NCBI RefSeq assembly: GCF_032884065.1
Contig: NC_088867.1
Span: forward strand, 28,081,507 to 28,145,506
Reading direction: 5' to 3'
Origin: Artemia franciscana
Taxonomy: Eukaryota; Arthropoda; Branchiopoda; Anostraca; Artemiidae
Length of the DNA: 64,000 bases
Both the position numbers and the translations under genes were made by a program. The notes below the pieces were generated by a model. The model saw only the letters and a list, made by a program, of their open reading frames with translations. It was not told the origin of the DNA and made no database searches. This document shows, piece after piece, positions 44,755 to 56,365 of this stretch; positions within the stretch are counted from its first letter, which is position 1; each line of letters begins with the position of its first letter.

Positions 44755-45565
44755 AAATACACCAATTAATCTGTCATCCTTCATCCACAGAATGTGACCT
44801 AGCCATCTCAAACTTTCTTTCATTATAACCATAGAAAGCGGGATTGAACCAGATTTTTTGTACAACCTACTGTTTTAAATACAATTAGTCAGCTGGGTAC
44901 CCAGAACAATCTGTAGGCAATTTCTCTGAAAAACATTTAGTAAATTTTCACCCGCTTTTCAGAGCGCCCATGCTTCAGAGCCATATTTGACCACCATCAT
45001 CGCTGTAGCTTCCAATATTCTAATCTTGGCTTGCAGACTTATCTTTCTATTCTTCCAAACTTTTTTTAACTGTGTAAAAACACCCTGAGCCTTGGCTATT
45101 CTACTTTTAACATCTTCACTGCTCCCACCATCTTTACTAATAATACTACCAAAGTAAGTGAAGCTGCCCACATGATCAATCTTTACATTACAAAACATCA
45201 CCTTTTCATCTTCACTTAGTCCTAGCCTTTGTAACTTAGTCTTCTTAACATTAATTTTCAAACCTATTCTAGCACCCTGAACTCACAAAACCTCTAAAGA
45301 TTCATTTATTTTGCACACACTTTCATCTAATATGCTTAAATCATCAGCATAATCTAAGTCCAGGACAGTTTTTCCTCCCCATTTGATTCTGTGGTCTCCA
45401 ATTGCCTTTCCTGGGCTCCTTAAGACAAAATCCATCAAAATGATCCATATAAAGGGGGATAGAACACAACCCTGCTTAACTCTTATTTAATACAAAACCT
45501 GCTGCTAATCTAATTTCCTACCTTAACTGCAGCAGTACTATTCTTGTATATAGCACAAATCACTT
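44755..45565 (-). pseudogene. RTE-like LINE ORF2 fragment
   Basis: Minus-strand pieces in order: VICAIYKNSTAAVKVGN, LDYADDLSIL (catalytic YADD near 45350), then the open part 44959-45261 with KINVKKTKLQRLGLSEDEK, FTYFGSIISKDGG, DVKSRIAKAQGVFTQLKKVW, ATAMMVVKYGSEAWAL. The YG-E-W signature is also seen in the 14.75-15.5 kb copy, but wording differs enough for a separate subfamily. Both ends missing and frames broken. Confidence 0.88.
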
Positions 45566-46228
45566 TCATGCCCCTTTCAAAATTTCGCCAAAATAAGATC
45601 TAATCTAGCCTTTTTATGTAAGAAGAGAGTGTGAAACTTTACCTTCTTTAAAAATGCTTTACAGGGCTCTTTTATGATGTATTCAGTTTTATCTTACTTT
45701 TTCTGGGAGTTGCCTGGGGGACAAACTAGTCTCAATAACTCCTTAAAGAATGAAAAGGGGGCATACCAAATTTATTTAAGAGTTTAAGGTGGGAAACAGA
45801 TGGATTGTAACAAGAATTGCCTAGGAAGGCTGTAAAATACAATGTTTGCACATTGTATGTTTTAATTATGCAGGTTTGGAAATTTTATTTATCAAGGTTG
45901 AACACCTTATAATCTATATACATAGATAGTTCTTCTTCTTATTCAGCAGTCGCGGGCTTTTTAGTCGAAACTATTCAGCCTTATTCCTTTTGACTCACTC
46001 TGTGAGATGGACAGAGCTACTTAATTGGTGATTTTTTATCTATCTTAAATTGGCTCAGATGTCTTGCAGCAAATCTTTTGATTCTAGGAGTTGAAGTATA
46101 AGAAGATAAATAGTGATTCCTGAGCTCTATGTGCAGGTATAGTCGAGCTAGACTCTTGGCTGATAGTGAAATTTCGTGGTGTTTGAAGCATTCTAACAGG
46201 TTACATTGCAGGGTAAACTGTGCAGACG

Positions 46229-47161
46229 TCAGCATGTATTATAGTATATAGCATATATATATAGTATATAGACGTCAGCATATAGGCAATAGTCAATTGT
46301 TTTATTTTTTACATTACAGGACCTGCCAAGGGGGGAAGAGGGAACTTCGCCACTTGAATTAGAGGACTGATATGAAAACGCCTGAAAATTTAGCCCATTT
46401 GGGTCAGACTGAATTGTATGATAAATCTTAGAAAGGTGCTTATTGGGGAAAGGTGATAGGGTTGGATTATTCTTATGTAACAGAACCTCTGGTAGTTTCC
46501 AGTGGTAAATATCTCTAATGGGGACTGGTCTCCCACTTGGTTGGTCAATATTTAAAGTATTTTTTTGTAATTTCATCTCCCTTATGGTTACCAATTATAC
46601 TTGAGTGGCTTGGAATATACTGGAGATAAGTTCTTATTTCTCTTGAAGCGAGATTCTTAATAATCCTAAGACAATGAAATGTGTCAATATCCATCTTATG
46701 CTGCAAAGCTGAAGAAAGCAGCTCTAGGCTTGATAAAGAGTCAGAATACATTATAATATTTTTTAAATTAACAATCAAAAATTCATTTTTCGTGAGGAAC
46801 TCTAATGCCATGATTGTGGTGTTTAACTCAGCAGACATTACAGATGCATTATCATGCAATCTCTCGCCAAATGCAATATTATGGGTCGGAATAAACGCTC
46901 CACTCGCCACTTTCTCGTTCATTTTGGACCCATCAACATATATTTGGATATGTTTTTATATTTAATTGTATTAAGCTTGGCAATTTTTTTCTGTGTAAAA
47001 GCAATGGGGGTAAGTTCTTTAGTCCACTTTGAGAAATCAGTGTTTATTGTGGGGATTGACCAACTCCATGGGGGGGGGGGGAATGCAGGTGCAATAGATT
47101 TTATAGGCACTGGGAATTTCTTCTGGTTATTGGCATAATCATTTGCAATGCCTCTATACAT
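46229..47161 (-). pseudogene. LINE copy 2 RNase H domain and C-terminus
   Basis: MNEKVASGAFIPTHNIAFGE follows a VDGSK catalytic opening at about 46935; then SAELNTTIMALEFLTKN (catalytic Glu), IIMYSDSLSSLELLS (catalytic Asp in YSDS) and HSSIIGNHKGDEITKK (the final GN--(A/D)D box). Then RPVPIRDIYHWK, which marks the site where copy 1 has the hAT insertion. Frames change at about 46.57 and 46.23 kb. Confidence 0.88.
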
Positions 47162-47308
47162 AGATGGATTTCTTAATCAGTTATGCAGGGTATGAGAGCT
47201 AATGGCTTCAATTTCTGTAAGATAATTAATTAGAAGAAATCTTCTTCATGCATTTGTTGTTGATAGTCCACTCTCGAAGCAGATATCTAGTATTTTTGGT
47301 TTCCTATA

Positions 47309-47390
47309 GCCGTCCTGGCCGAGTGGATTGGTGCGCTGGATTCAGGATCCTTTTTCTGAGAGGACGCGGGCTCGAATCCCAGTGTACCCA
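47309..47390 (+). tRNA. tRNA-Leu(CAG)-like SINE head, not a likely functional tRNA
   Basis: The A and B box positions, anticodon arm GGATT-CAG-GATCC and a variable arm with CCTTTTTCTGAGAGG fit a class II Leu tRNA. The acceptor ends GCCGTCC and AGTGTACCCA do not pair, which supports a SINE head over a working gene. Confidence 0.35.
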
Positions 47391-47610
47391 ATTGTTCAGT
47401 TTGGGACGGGGGTCAGTGGCGTAACTCTGTAAGCTTAGCCAGAGTCGACCCGGCTCTAAATGGGTACCTGGAGAAATCTGGGGAAGGTAAACAGGAAGGG
47501 TATGCAAAAGCACAGGATGGTTGGCCCTCAACCCCCCATTGCACTTCCTGGCTGAAGGGCCAAGAAACGGATATCAGCACTGCCGGTAGGGACTGTAAAA
47601 TGACCAAATA
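47309..47610 (+). mobile_element. tRNA-Leu-derived SINE inside LINE copy 2
   Basis: A 5' head resembling a tRNA (47309-47390) with an A box TGGCCGAGTGG and a B box GGCTCGAATCC, followed by a body with AGTCGACCCGGCTCTAAATG and GGTACCTGGAG, then GGGCCAAGAAACGG. It breaks the LINE reading between the regions equal to SGLRK in copy 1. Clear target duplications were not found. Whether it is Pol III-transcribed cannot be judged here. Confidence 0.75.
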
Positions 47611-47639
47611 TGAGACGGATTATATCATTTTGTGATGTT

Positions 47640-48390
47640 TCAATTTTTTGCATATGGGTCTTTGCACAAGCACCATAAACTATAAGGTCATAACAAATAT
47701 GGTCTTATATGTGATTTATAAAATTGGAGTAATCTTTTCTCATTACAGTCCCAAGATGTGGCTAGTAGTCTTTTTATTATTCTTATTTTTCTATAGCATT
47801 TTTTTTATTGTGTTTCTGATGTGAAGGTGGAGATTAAGTTTTTGATCAAGTTTGAGGCCTAGGTAATTAGTTTCACTGTCCTCTGGTATAATTATTCCAT
47901 TTAGAGGTAGCCTTACATTAGATTATGTTCCTTATGGTGGAATTGGATGACTTTGGTCTTGGTGGGTGCAATAGGTAAATCAGAATTTTGAAAAAACTTT
48001 TCAAATTGGAAAAGCACTTTTTGCAACTTTGAATGTGCAGTCTCAAAGGTGTTGCCAGTTGCCCAAAATACCAGATCATCAGCATACTGTAAATTGGTGC
48101 GTGGGAGGTTCATGTCCCAGAGAAAGAGGGAAAAGAGGAGGGAGCTTAGGACTGCACTCTGTGGAAGACCTTTGGTTATTGTAGTTTTGGATGAAGAGGC
48201 CGTACTTACACAAACAATGAACCTTCGATTTTCTATGAAAGATTTCAAAAAGGATACAAGCTTGGGGGATAATCCAAGATCTGTAAGTTCAACTAAAAGA
48301 ATCTGGCGGTTAACATTGTCATATGCCCCATCAAAGTCTAGGAATGCAGCAGTTAGGACATTATTTTTGATAGGGATTCATTTATGAGCT
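47640..48390 (-). pseudogene. LINE copy 2 reverse transcriptase palm region
   Basis: Contains MKSFIENRRFIVCVSTASSS, KGLPQSAVLSSLLFSLFLWD (PQG has become PQS), LQYADDLVFW (intact YADD), and LPIAPTKTKVIQFHHK. Downstream NYLGL-like and RKIRIIKRLL-like pieces continue in other frames to the SINE. Confidence 0.85.
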
Positions 48391-48535
48391 ATGAATGTAT
48401 ATAGTGAATGTAATCTAATCGTTTAATCTTGAAGTATTGTTTTTCGCCTTTTTCTTCTTCTTTTTTATTTTTTTTTCTTTATACTCCGCCATGTTGTTGT
48501 TTTGATGGTGGGCTAAAATAAACTATCTATCTATT
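48385..48535 (-). mobile_element. small insertion in LINE copy 2
   Basis: About 150 bases with no counterpart in the LINE frame. It contains a C/T-rich run and ends (plus strand) in GGGCTAAAATAAACTATCTATCTATTTATT, that is AATAAA followed by a (TATC)n tail like a LINE 3' end. Probably a very short, 5'-truncated LINE or its tail on the plus strand. Confidence 0.5.
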
Positions 48536-49806
48536 TATTGCATTTGTTAACAATATGAAAGCATCTGTTGAGGAGTGATGTTTCCTGAAGCCAGTTTGAG
48601 TATGAGGTATCATATCATTCTTCTCAACAAACCATAGCAGCCGATTGAAAATCATTTTCTCCATTGCCTTTCCCAGCACAGGAGTAATCATTATAGGTCT
48701 GTATGATTAAGGGTCATGTTTAGGTTTATTTTTCTTTAAAATTGGTAGAAAAGAAGAACATCTCCAAACATTGGGGAATGTGGATGTGGCCCCTTGCATG
48801 GCTATAGCGAATTAGGAGTTTCTGTTTGTACAAAGGGGTAAGATGCTTTATCCATGTAGGGTGTATTATCATAGCTACTTGTAGCATTGGCCCTAATATG
48901 CCGTATTGCATTATTCAGCTCATGCATCGAGAATGGACGGTTTATATATTCTGATCCTGGGCGGGGCTGGTAAATTGGATTTACCAAGATTTGAGTGGTG
49001 ATATTTTTTTTTGATGTTAGCTTTTTTGAGAAAAGTCTTTTCAGTATCATTGTCATAATGGGTATTATTATATATTAGTTCATACTGAAGTGGGTTGGAG
49101 GATTTTTTTCCACAGATTTTGCTAATAAGTTTATGTATAATTGGCTCACATGCTTCTCTGGAAAGACTATTTGCAAAATTATTCCAGTAATTGTATTTAG
49201 CATTAATTATTGTTTTCTTGAGATTAACATCTGCTTATAATTTACTTAATTAGGTGGCAGGAGATGGTTTTTTTTTGGTATGTTCTCCTAGCTGTATTTT
49301 TTGCTCTCCAATTGACTTGGCATTCTTTTGTCCACCATGCTTTTGGAGTGTGTTTAATGATTGTTTTCCTGGATGTTGTTTTGGGGATAGCATGATTAGC
49401 TGTATTTATTAGTATAAATGTCATAACTTCAGCTTGTATGTCAGCTGTTACAACTGAGGTATGTGATTCCTGGGTGAGACTTAGAATTTCATCACAAAGC
49501 TTATTTTAAACATAGTCCAATTTGCTTTAGTGTTGATATATTTAGCGATATGTGGCAGAATTTTAGCTGGTTCATTTAATGAGGAAACTATGGCGAAATG
49601 GTCAGAACAAAGATTATAAATTTTCTTTTGTATAAATTTTGTTCAAAATTTTTATTGACTTAATTTGTAGGTGAGTAGTTAAGAATTTACCACTTTTGTG
49701 GGTTAAAATATGTATTTAGATTTGGAGGGGTAGCAACTGCTAAATCAGTATTATTTGATATAAAGCTTTCAATAAGCTTACCAGCTTTATTTGCTAGCTT
49801 ATCCCC

Positions 49807-50283
49807 TCACAGAAGGCTGTGGGCATTGAAATACCCACAAATAATTATGTTTAATAACATATTACAATTCTGTAGTCTTTGATCTGGATCTGTAGAATCT
49901 GTAGTCTGGCCATTAGGGTTATAAAGGCTTAATATGTGAGTTTTAGTATTATTTAGCCAAACATTGATACCAATTACATCAACATCATTTAAAAAATCTG
50001 GAAAATTAATGCCACAAACTTTAATGTTATTACTTATTATTATAGCTATACCACTTCCTTTTCTCTCTGAAGACCTATCCTTTCTCAGGATAGTGTATCC
50101 TGGAGACTTTGTTTGTTGGTTTTTAGTCAAATGGGTTTCCTGAAGGCAAGCAATATCAATGGAATTAGTATTCATAAGAGATAATAGTTCATTTAACTTA
50201 TTTTCTGAAAGTGATCTTACATTCCACTGAAGTATTGAGATATGCTGCTTTGTTGTTTTAATTTTCATATTGCTGTGTATCAA
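49807..50283 (-). pseudogene. LINE copy 2 endonuclease domain
   Basis: An open stretch of 158 codons: ISILQWNVRSLSENKLNELL (the N of QWNVRS is the metal-site Asn), IDIACLQETHLT (catalytic Glu), RKGSGIAIIISNNIKV, and HILSLYNPNG. This is an apurinic-type endonuclease (EEP fold) that nicks the target in target-primed reverse transcription. It is cut off by a frame change before the second half. Confidence 0.88.
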
Positions 50284-50659
50284 TGTTTAGCTATGGTAGG
50301 AGTTGAGCAAGATCTTTTTTTGCTTGGATATGCATGTGATTAGGTAGGTACAGTTTTGCCAATTCGTTTATGATTTTTGCTTTTTGTAGCTGTTGTAGGT
50401 TCATTGACTGGACTGCATTAGAGTTTAGTATAAAGACGCAGACGAAAATATTGGACTGAGAGATATAAGATGAACTGTTTTGTATTTTTTTTTCTAATGG
50501 GATTATGAAATTCTTTAAACACCTTCAAAAGTTTTTCAATCTGTAAAAACAGCTTGAAATTCAACTAACGCCAAGATTTTGAACAGACTGTTCGTCATGT
50601 TACTAATAATGACCAATTTCTAATTTTATGTATTATTTTTCAAAACTCACGCCCTTATA

Positions 50660-50682
50660 TTAAAAAAAAAAAAAAAAAAAAA
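50660..50682 (+). repeat. poly-A tract
   Basis: 23 A residues; with the T-run at 50821 it brackets about 140 bases that may be a short insert. Confidence 0.9.
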
Positions 50683-50818
50683 AATGAATACTGACTTGAG
50701 AACTTCAATAGTTTAAAGGCTACATGTATTTTTAAGTGTGACGTTTATGCATTAAAAAATAAATAAATAAATATAATGAGTTGTTCAAAAAGAACTTATC
50801 CATTAAATGAGGAAGAAA

Positions 50819-50820
<2 letters not shown>

Positions 50821-50869
<49 letters not shown>
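50821..50869 (+). repeat. poly-T tract, 49 bases
   Basis: Pure T run 195 bases upstream of the GAS41 exon 3 acceptor region. Confidence 0.95.
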
Positions 50870-50872
<3 letters not shown>

Positions 50873-51064
50873 TGATCCCTTGTGATTTCCATGTCTGTTT
50901 AAGGCAGAATGGGTCACTTGACATCTATTTGTGATCATTACTTTAGTTATTTGAGGCATTTATTTCTGTGTTAGGAATTGTGTCAGTTTTACATTTTCTT
51001 GCATTGTTTAGCTTTTTGGATCTATTTTGGAGTTTTTTAAATAACATTCATTTTTATTTTGTAG

Positions 51065-51202
51065 GTTCATTTCAAGCTTCATGAGAGCTATGCCAATCCT
51101 AATAGAATAATAAGTAGTCCGCCGTATGAAGTCACAGAGACTGGTTGGGGCGAATTCGAAATTGTTATAAAAATTTGGTTCAACGACCCTAATGAGAGAC
51201 CT
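51065..51202 (+). CDS. YEATS4: GAS41/YEATS4 exon 3 (YEATS domain, acyl-lysine pocket)
   Basis: 46 codons after acceptor TTTTGTAG, ending at donor GTAAGT (51203). Reads [20 protein letters not shown], then [19 protein letters not shown] and [20 protein letters not shown] holds the aromatic cage: Tyr at residue 81 and Trp at residue 88 of the predicted protein correspond to the residues that stack on the modified lysine in characterised YEATS domains. Very close to the fly wording [14 protein letters not shown]. Confidence 0.98.
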
Positions 51203-53380
51203 GTAAGTTCCTTTCATTTCACTTGATCAAAGTTTCCTACTTTAAATTAAAAATGGGTGATTCAACATACCCCTTTGGTTTCCCTGCTAAGGCAAACCAA
51301 ACCAACAAGACTCGAAAATCAGGTCTCTTGACTTGACTGCAAGAACATGAAGAGAATCAAATCTTTTGCGTTTTAAGATGACTATTGGTTCAAACATGCC
51401 AAGAATGCTAGTTGAGTGGAAATGATAAAAATATTTATGAACACTAGCAAATACTATATATCACTGAGTGACTTTAAGAAAGCATCAAAAGTAGATTTAT
51501 GATTTTGCTTGGAAGCCCATGATGCAATAAGATCTACTGAAGAATTGAGCAATACTACAAAACGACATAGCGAAAAATTCGTACAGTCACTTAATTATTT
51601 GAAAAGAGATTTTCCAACTGTTTGGGTTGTTGCTTAGGCACTTAATTGAGCTTATTTTTTACATTGAAACCTAAAAGGAATCCTTCTAGGTCTACTTGGA
51701 ACAGTGCTGATATCAAAACTAAAGTTGGCCCACAAAGTTCAGAGTTGAGTAGTGGTGGTGCTTGGGCATTAAAACAAGAAGAAGAAAAAGAATAAACAAA
51801 TAATTTTAGGGAAAGACGAATTTGCCTTTAATTGGTTTAGAACGTGTTGTATTTGAGGATTTTTCAAACAATCTGTGTTGTCCTTCTACCCGAGAAAGAT
51901 TTTCTAGTGTTCGTAAACTTAATTTCTCACTCTGAATGATAGTTTTGGACAGTATATCGTGTGTATCAATCATGATACACTAGTCTTGTGATCTGACTGA
52001 TACATCAGTCATGATTTGTCTTGTCTACATTAAGTCAGATCCTATGGAGCATCCTTCAAGCACAAAACGTTATTGCTATTGCTACTTTAGATTCGTTGTA
52101 GTTTCTAGCCGTCTGAGGCCGACACACTGGTGATGACTGATTAGAGAACATCCAACTCTAATTAAAACTTTTTGCTTTGGCCACTTTCAACAAATACTTA
52201 AAGGGTTTTAGCAATCGTTTTTTTCATCTCGTCTCACATTTAACATCCAAACTTCCTCGTACCCCTTTTCTCTGTATTTGACAATATTAGTCTAGTTTTG
52301 AATAGCTGTATGAGCACTTTTGTTTCGCCAGTTTTAGTGAAAATAATTTCTTCGAAATACTTGATACGATTTGTATTTTATAGATAAGCAAGGTAGACAA
52401 CTATTTCATACAGGGAATTGAGAAGATTTGTTTTCAGTATTTTTTGGGAGTGTTTCTCCCCTTTTTCAAAAATCAGCCAAATTTTCTCGGGTTCAAAGCT
52501 ATTGATAAGCAACGGTAAACTTAATGAATCTTATATATTTGGAACCAGCATAAAAAGCTAATTCTATCATTCGTACATCTGTGCTTTTAAAAGGCTGGAA
52601 AAAGAAGCAACATCTGCATAACCCTCTTGAAGTTGGTTAATTTAATTTTTGTAGGTTATTTTAGCACTATCTGATAAAATATATCGCGTAGTCGAATTTT
52701 ATGAAAAACCAATATTTTCCGCTGAGGCTTCAATCTCTCCTTGAAAGAACAGTTAATTGAATCCTTGAGCGGTAAAACGAAAATATTGCATATAATTTTG
52801 TCGATCTCTGCATTTTTTAAATTTGTTTTTCTTTGATTTTACTTGACCAGAGAACTGAAAATGTTTTGTTGAATCAGACATCAGCCAGCTCTCAATTTTC
52901 AGGTTAATTTAAAATGAAGAACAAAAAATCAACCACAGTAGTGAAGGGATCAAGTCAGTCTTTGTTTAAATGTTTTGAAAGTTATTAATTAAATTAGACG
53001 ATAATATTATTTTATTATTAATCACATATTTTAATTTTAATATATTTATAATTTTAACATTATCTTATTGTTAAATTAGACGATAAGTATTTTATTTTAT
53101 GCTACAGTTTGACTTGAATATGCTACAATTTTCCTTGAATAAGTTTTTTTATTTCTGTAAATAAGTTTATTAATTCTTTTGCTTCTCCTCTGATTTAGTG
53201 TGATTTGTTACAGAATCAAATTACAACCATGCAACCATTACAGATACTCAAATTAATGGTATTAGGCTATTTCAAGGTAATTTAATGTTGTGTTCTCTAG
53301 AAACTGGTTAAATTTTGCACCAAATGAAGATATGTCCTTAAGATCATTTTGCCCCTTACCATTTTCCTTTTTCGATTTGT
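51203..53380. other. GAS41 intron 3, first part, nothing recognised
   Basis: About 2.2 kb of AT-rich sequence. One hAT-like phrase (STREREFSSVRKLNFSL) can be read near 51880-51935 (TACCCGAGAAAGATTTTCTAGTGTTCG), which resembles an ERxFS dimerisation motif but is too short to call. Confidence 0.35.
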
Positions 53381-53384
53381 TTGA

Positions 53385-55335
53385 TGGCAAAAGAATTTAT
53401 ATGACGAAAGAAAAACCGGGAAGTTCATAGAACAAAATCAGTCTCCCCTAGGCTCCGACCTCTCCGCCTAGCCTCCCAAGCAAGTCCGCGGTTTTTTTGT
53501 CCTTTATTTGTTTAATATTTTTGTTGGTTATAGACCAGCGCACTTCGTATAGAGCGATTTGTCGTACAAATTTCAAAAGGGCTCATTCAACTAGAAATTA
53601 AAAAGGCTAGTGCCCTTTTTAGTTGTCGAAAGTGATTGGAGGACAACACGAACCCCCCACGCCCATTATTTATCCTAATACATCCAATTGAAATTTGAGA
53701 TATCCATCTTGTTCAGCGTTGTTTAAAAGTTCCAGAAATTATGTTTTTAAGAATGACCCCCCCATAGCCCTCAGGGCATGGATTGTAAGTTATGCCTTGG
53801 GGGCATACAAGGTTTTTATAGAAAGGGTTGCCGTATAAAGTTCGGAGGTGGCTCACTGGATTTGTAATTAGAAGTTTTAGTGCCCTTTTAAAGAGTAACA
53901 GTACCCCCCCCCACACATACACACAAACGCACACACATACGTCGTATTGCTCCGAAACGTGTCCAATTGAAATCTTGAGGTAGTAGTTTTATTCAAATTG
54001 TTTAAAGGTCATATAACAAGGCCTTTGGGGTTGAAGCAAACCCCCAGAGCCTAGGGGCAAGGTTTGTAAGTTATGCCCCTGGAGGGATTTACGATCTTTA
54101 CGGAAGGGATGGTTGTATAAACTTTAGAGAAGTCTCATTTGGTAAAATTGGAAGTTCTAGTTCCCTTTTAAGTCAAAATTTATGGAGGACCAATAGCCCC
54201 CAAACCCCAAATTCCCCTTTTTTCACCAAACGCATCTGACTAAAATTGTGAGATAGACATTTTCTTCAAAATAGTCCAAAGAACTTATAACAATGCATCT
54301 AGGGTCGGCACAACCCCCGAGAGCCCTGTGTAAGTTATGCCCTATGGGCATTAAAGATTTGTATGGAATGGTTGGTCGCTTAAACTTCATCTGGGGCTCA
54401 TTTGACTTGAAAACGGAAGTTACAGTGCCCTTTTTCAGAGTCAAAACTGATTTGAGGGCAACCAGCCCTCCATGTTCATCGTACAATAAAAATTTTGAGA
54501 TATCAATTTTTTCAACGCAGTTGAAGGGTCTGGAACTTGAAGGGTCTGGAATCCCACAGCCTTCAGGGCAAGGGTTGTAAGTTATGCCCCGGAGGTATCT
54601 AAGGTTTTATAGAAAGGGCTTTTATAGAAGTGTCAATATGATCAGAGGGCAGCTATCCCTCACCACCACAGGTCGTATTTTCCCGAAATGCAGACAATAG
54701 GAATTTTGAGGTAGCCATTTTGTTCTAAATAGTCCGAAAGTCATATAACAAGACCGTTCGGGTTGTTACAAACCACCTGAACCAGGCGGCAAGGGTTGTA
54801 AGTCATGCCCCGGGGCATTTAAGGCTCGAATGGAAGGGATTGTTGTATAAACTTTAAAGGTGGCTCATTTATTTGAAAATTGGAAGTGTTGGAGGTCAAC
54901 TAGCTCCCCCTAACTACCCTCTTTTCATGAAACGCTCTTGATTGAAATTGTGAGATACCCATTTTAAAACAAAATAGTCCAAATAACATATACAAATGCC
55001 TCCAGGGTTGACACAAACCCCCAGAGCTCTGGGGCAAGAACTGTAAGTTATGGCCTGGTTTCATATAACGTCTTTATGGAATGGGATATCTCGTAAACTT
55101 CAGACTGGGCTCATTTGATTTGAAATTGGAAGTGGTCTTTCTAAGAGTCAAAGATGATTTGAGAGCAACCAGCCCTCCCTACCCACGCCCATCATTTCCC
55201 AAAAACAAATATCCAAACAAAGTTTTAAAACATCTATTTTTTTAGCATTATTGAAAGGTTCAATAATTATGCGCTTGGGGATGTCAACCCTCTCCCCCCG
55301 AAGCCTTGGGGCAAGGGCTTTAAGTTGGGCAATTT
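53385..55335. repeat. tandem array of about 250-bp diverged units, fold-back family relative
   Basis: The phrase GTAAGTTATGCC(C/T) recurs near 53788, 54068, 54328, 54577, 54797 (as GTAAGTCATGCC), 55042 and, eroded, 55321; spacing is 220-280 bases. Each unit also has TGGAGG(A/G)CAAC, a C-rich line, AATTGAAATT(T/G)TGAGAT and TTTTTATAGAAAGGG. The left flank (CTAGTGCCCTTTTT and GGAGGACAAC, 53610-53650) equals a module of the fold-back clusters at 5.8 and 10.5 kb, so this looks like one module amplified in tandem. Confidence 0.8.
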
Positions 55336-56193
55336 GTTTATTTTTTATACATTGTATATGTTATTGAGAAAAGGCATGCATGTTTGACTATTACTTTTCC
55401 AAAATACGAACGGCATTAAAGTGAATCTTTCAAGGAATGTCGAGGGGAGTTTAACTTAGGAATGAGTGAGTATATTAATTTGGAACTTTCAGGAAATGAT
55501 TATGAAAAAAAAATTGAATTTTTTCACTTTTATAATTTTAACAAATCAAAAATTATTAAGATTTTAAAGAATAAATATGAGTATAAGTGTCTTAAACTGA
55601 CAATGCACATTCATTTGTATTTTTTGCAGTAAAGTGCAAATTATGTTCTGGCTTTGAGAAGATATAGAGGTTGTGAACCCTAATCATGTTAATTTCTTCT
55701 TGTTTTTTTAGTTTGACTCGGTTATGTGTTGTAATTTCTGTTGATTTTGGGTTTTATTTATTTATTGATGCTGATTTGTGGTAGTTTTACGCTTGGTAGT
55801 TTATTTAATTATTTTTATCTCACCTTTATCTTAATGGAGTTTTTTGCTTTTCCTTGAAACAATTTTTTTTAGAAAGTTTTTTTTTCAATTAATATAGAGT
55901 ATAAATTGGTGTGTGAAGTATGAAGATTGAAAATTGATTGCAAGATTTGCAAAGACTGAAAAGAGTAGAACAAAAAAGTTTTTATCGCAAAATGCTAGAA
56001 ATAGCTGACTGCAGACTAAGAAAAGAAGAAGCTTGTAAGAAAAGTGGATGCATCCTCTAGAATTTCATCATCTGATTGAACCATAGAAATTTGCTGTTTT
56101 TTTTTCATCTTTTGGTCGAACAAAATGTCATCTACAAAAATAAGAAAAACGCTTTTTAATTTTTATTTAGTTTTGTTTTTATTCTTTTTTTAG
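55336..56193. other. GAS41 intron 3, last part, nothing recognised
   Basis: AT-rich, ends in a long pyrimidine tract at the acceptor 56191-56193. Confidence 0.4.
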
Positions 56194-56365
56194 GTTACAG
56201 TATATCACATTTTAAAGTTATTTGCGTCGCAAGGAGAAATCGGCAAAAAAGAAGTCACATCGGAATGTTATGACGAGCTAGTATTCCAAGAACCAAGTGT
56301 TGCCCTTCATCGTATGCTTACTGAAGCAAAGCAAAGACCTGGAGAATATACACATCCTACTGACT
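56194..56365 (+). CDS. YEATS4: GAS41/YEATS4 exon 4 (end of YEATS domain and linker)
   Basis: 172 bases after acceptor TTTTTTTAG, ending at donor GTGAGT (56366). Reads VTVYHILKLFASQGEIGKKE, then CYDELVFQEPSVALHRML and EYTHPTD. VT-YHILKLF and ELVFQEP are family-conserved. The linker differs from the insect and human sequences, as expected for this variable part. Leaves one base that joins TT of the next exon to give Phe. Confidence 0.97.

Larger units (their letters stand above)
46010..50460 (-). mobile_element. RNase H-bearing LINE copy 2 (I/Jockey-type)
   Basis: Same family as 22.5-28.15 kb, antisense to GAS41 in its intron 2. It begins inside ORF1 (LQQLQKAKIINELAKLYLPN), then ORF2: endonuclease (49807-50283), RT, RNase H and the C-terminal cysteine-poor tail MLTSAQFTLQCNLLECFKHH. 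It carries a SINE at 47309-47610 and a small insert near 48385-48535. It is the better preserved of the two copies and is useful as the uninterrupted reference for the hAT site in copy 1. Confidence 0.87.

Noticed and set aside
47309-47390. A functional tRNA-Leu gene
   Set aside because: Acceptor ends do not pair and a SINE-like body follows; kept only as a SINE head.
50732-50959. Poly-Lys frame
   Set aside because: Translation of the poly-T tract at 50821-50869.
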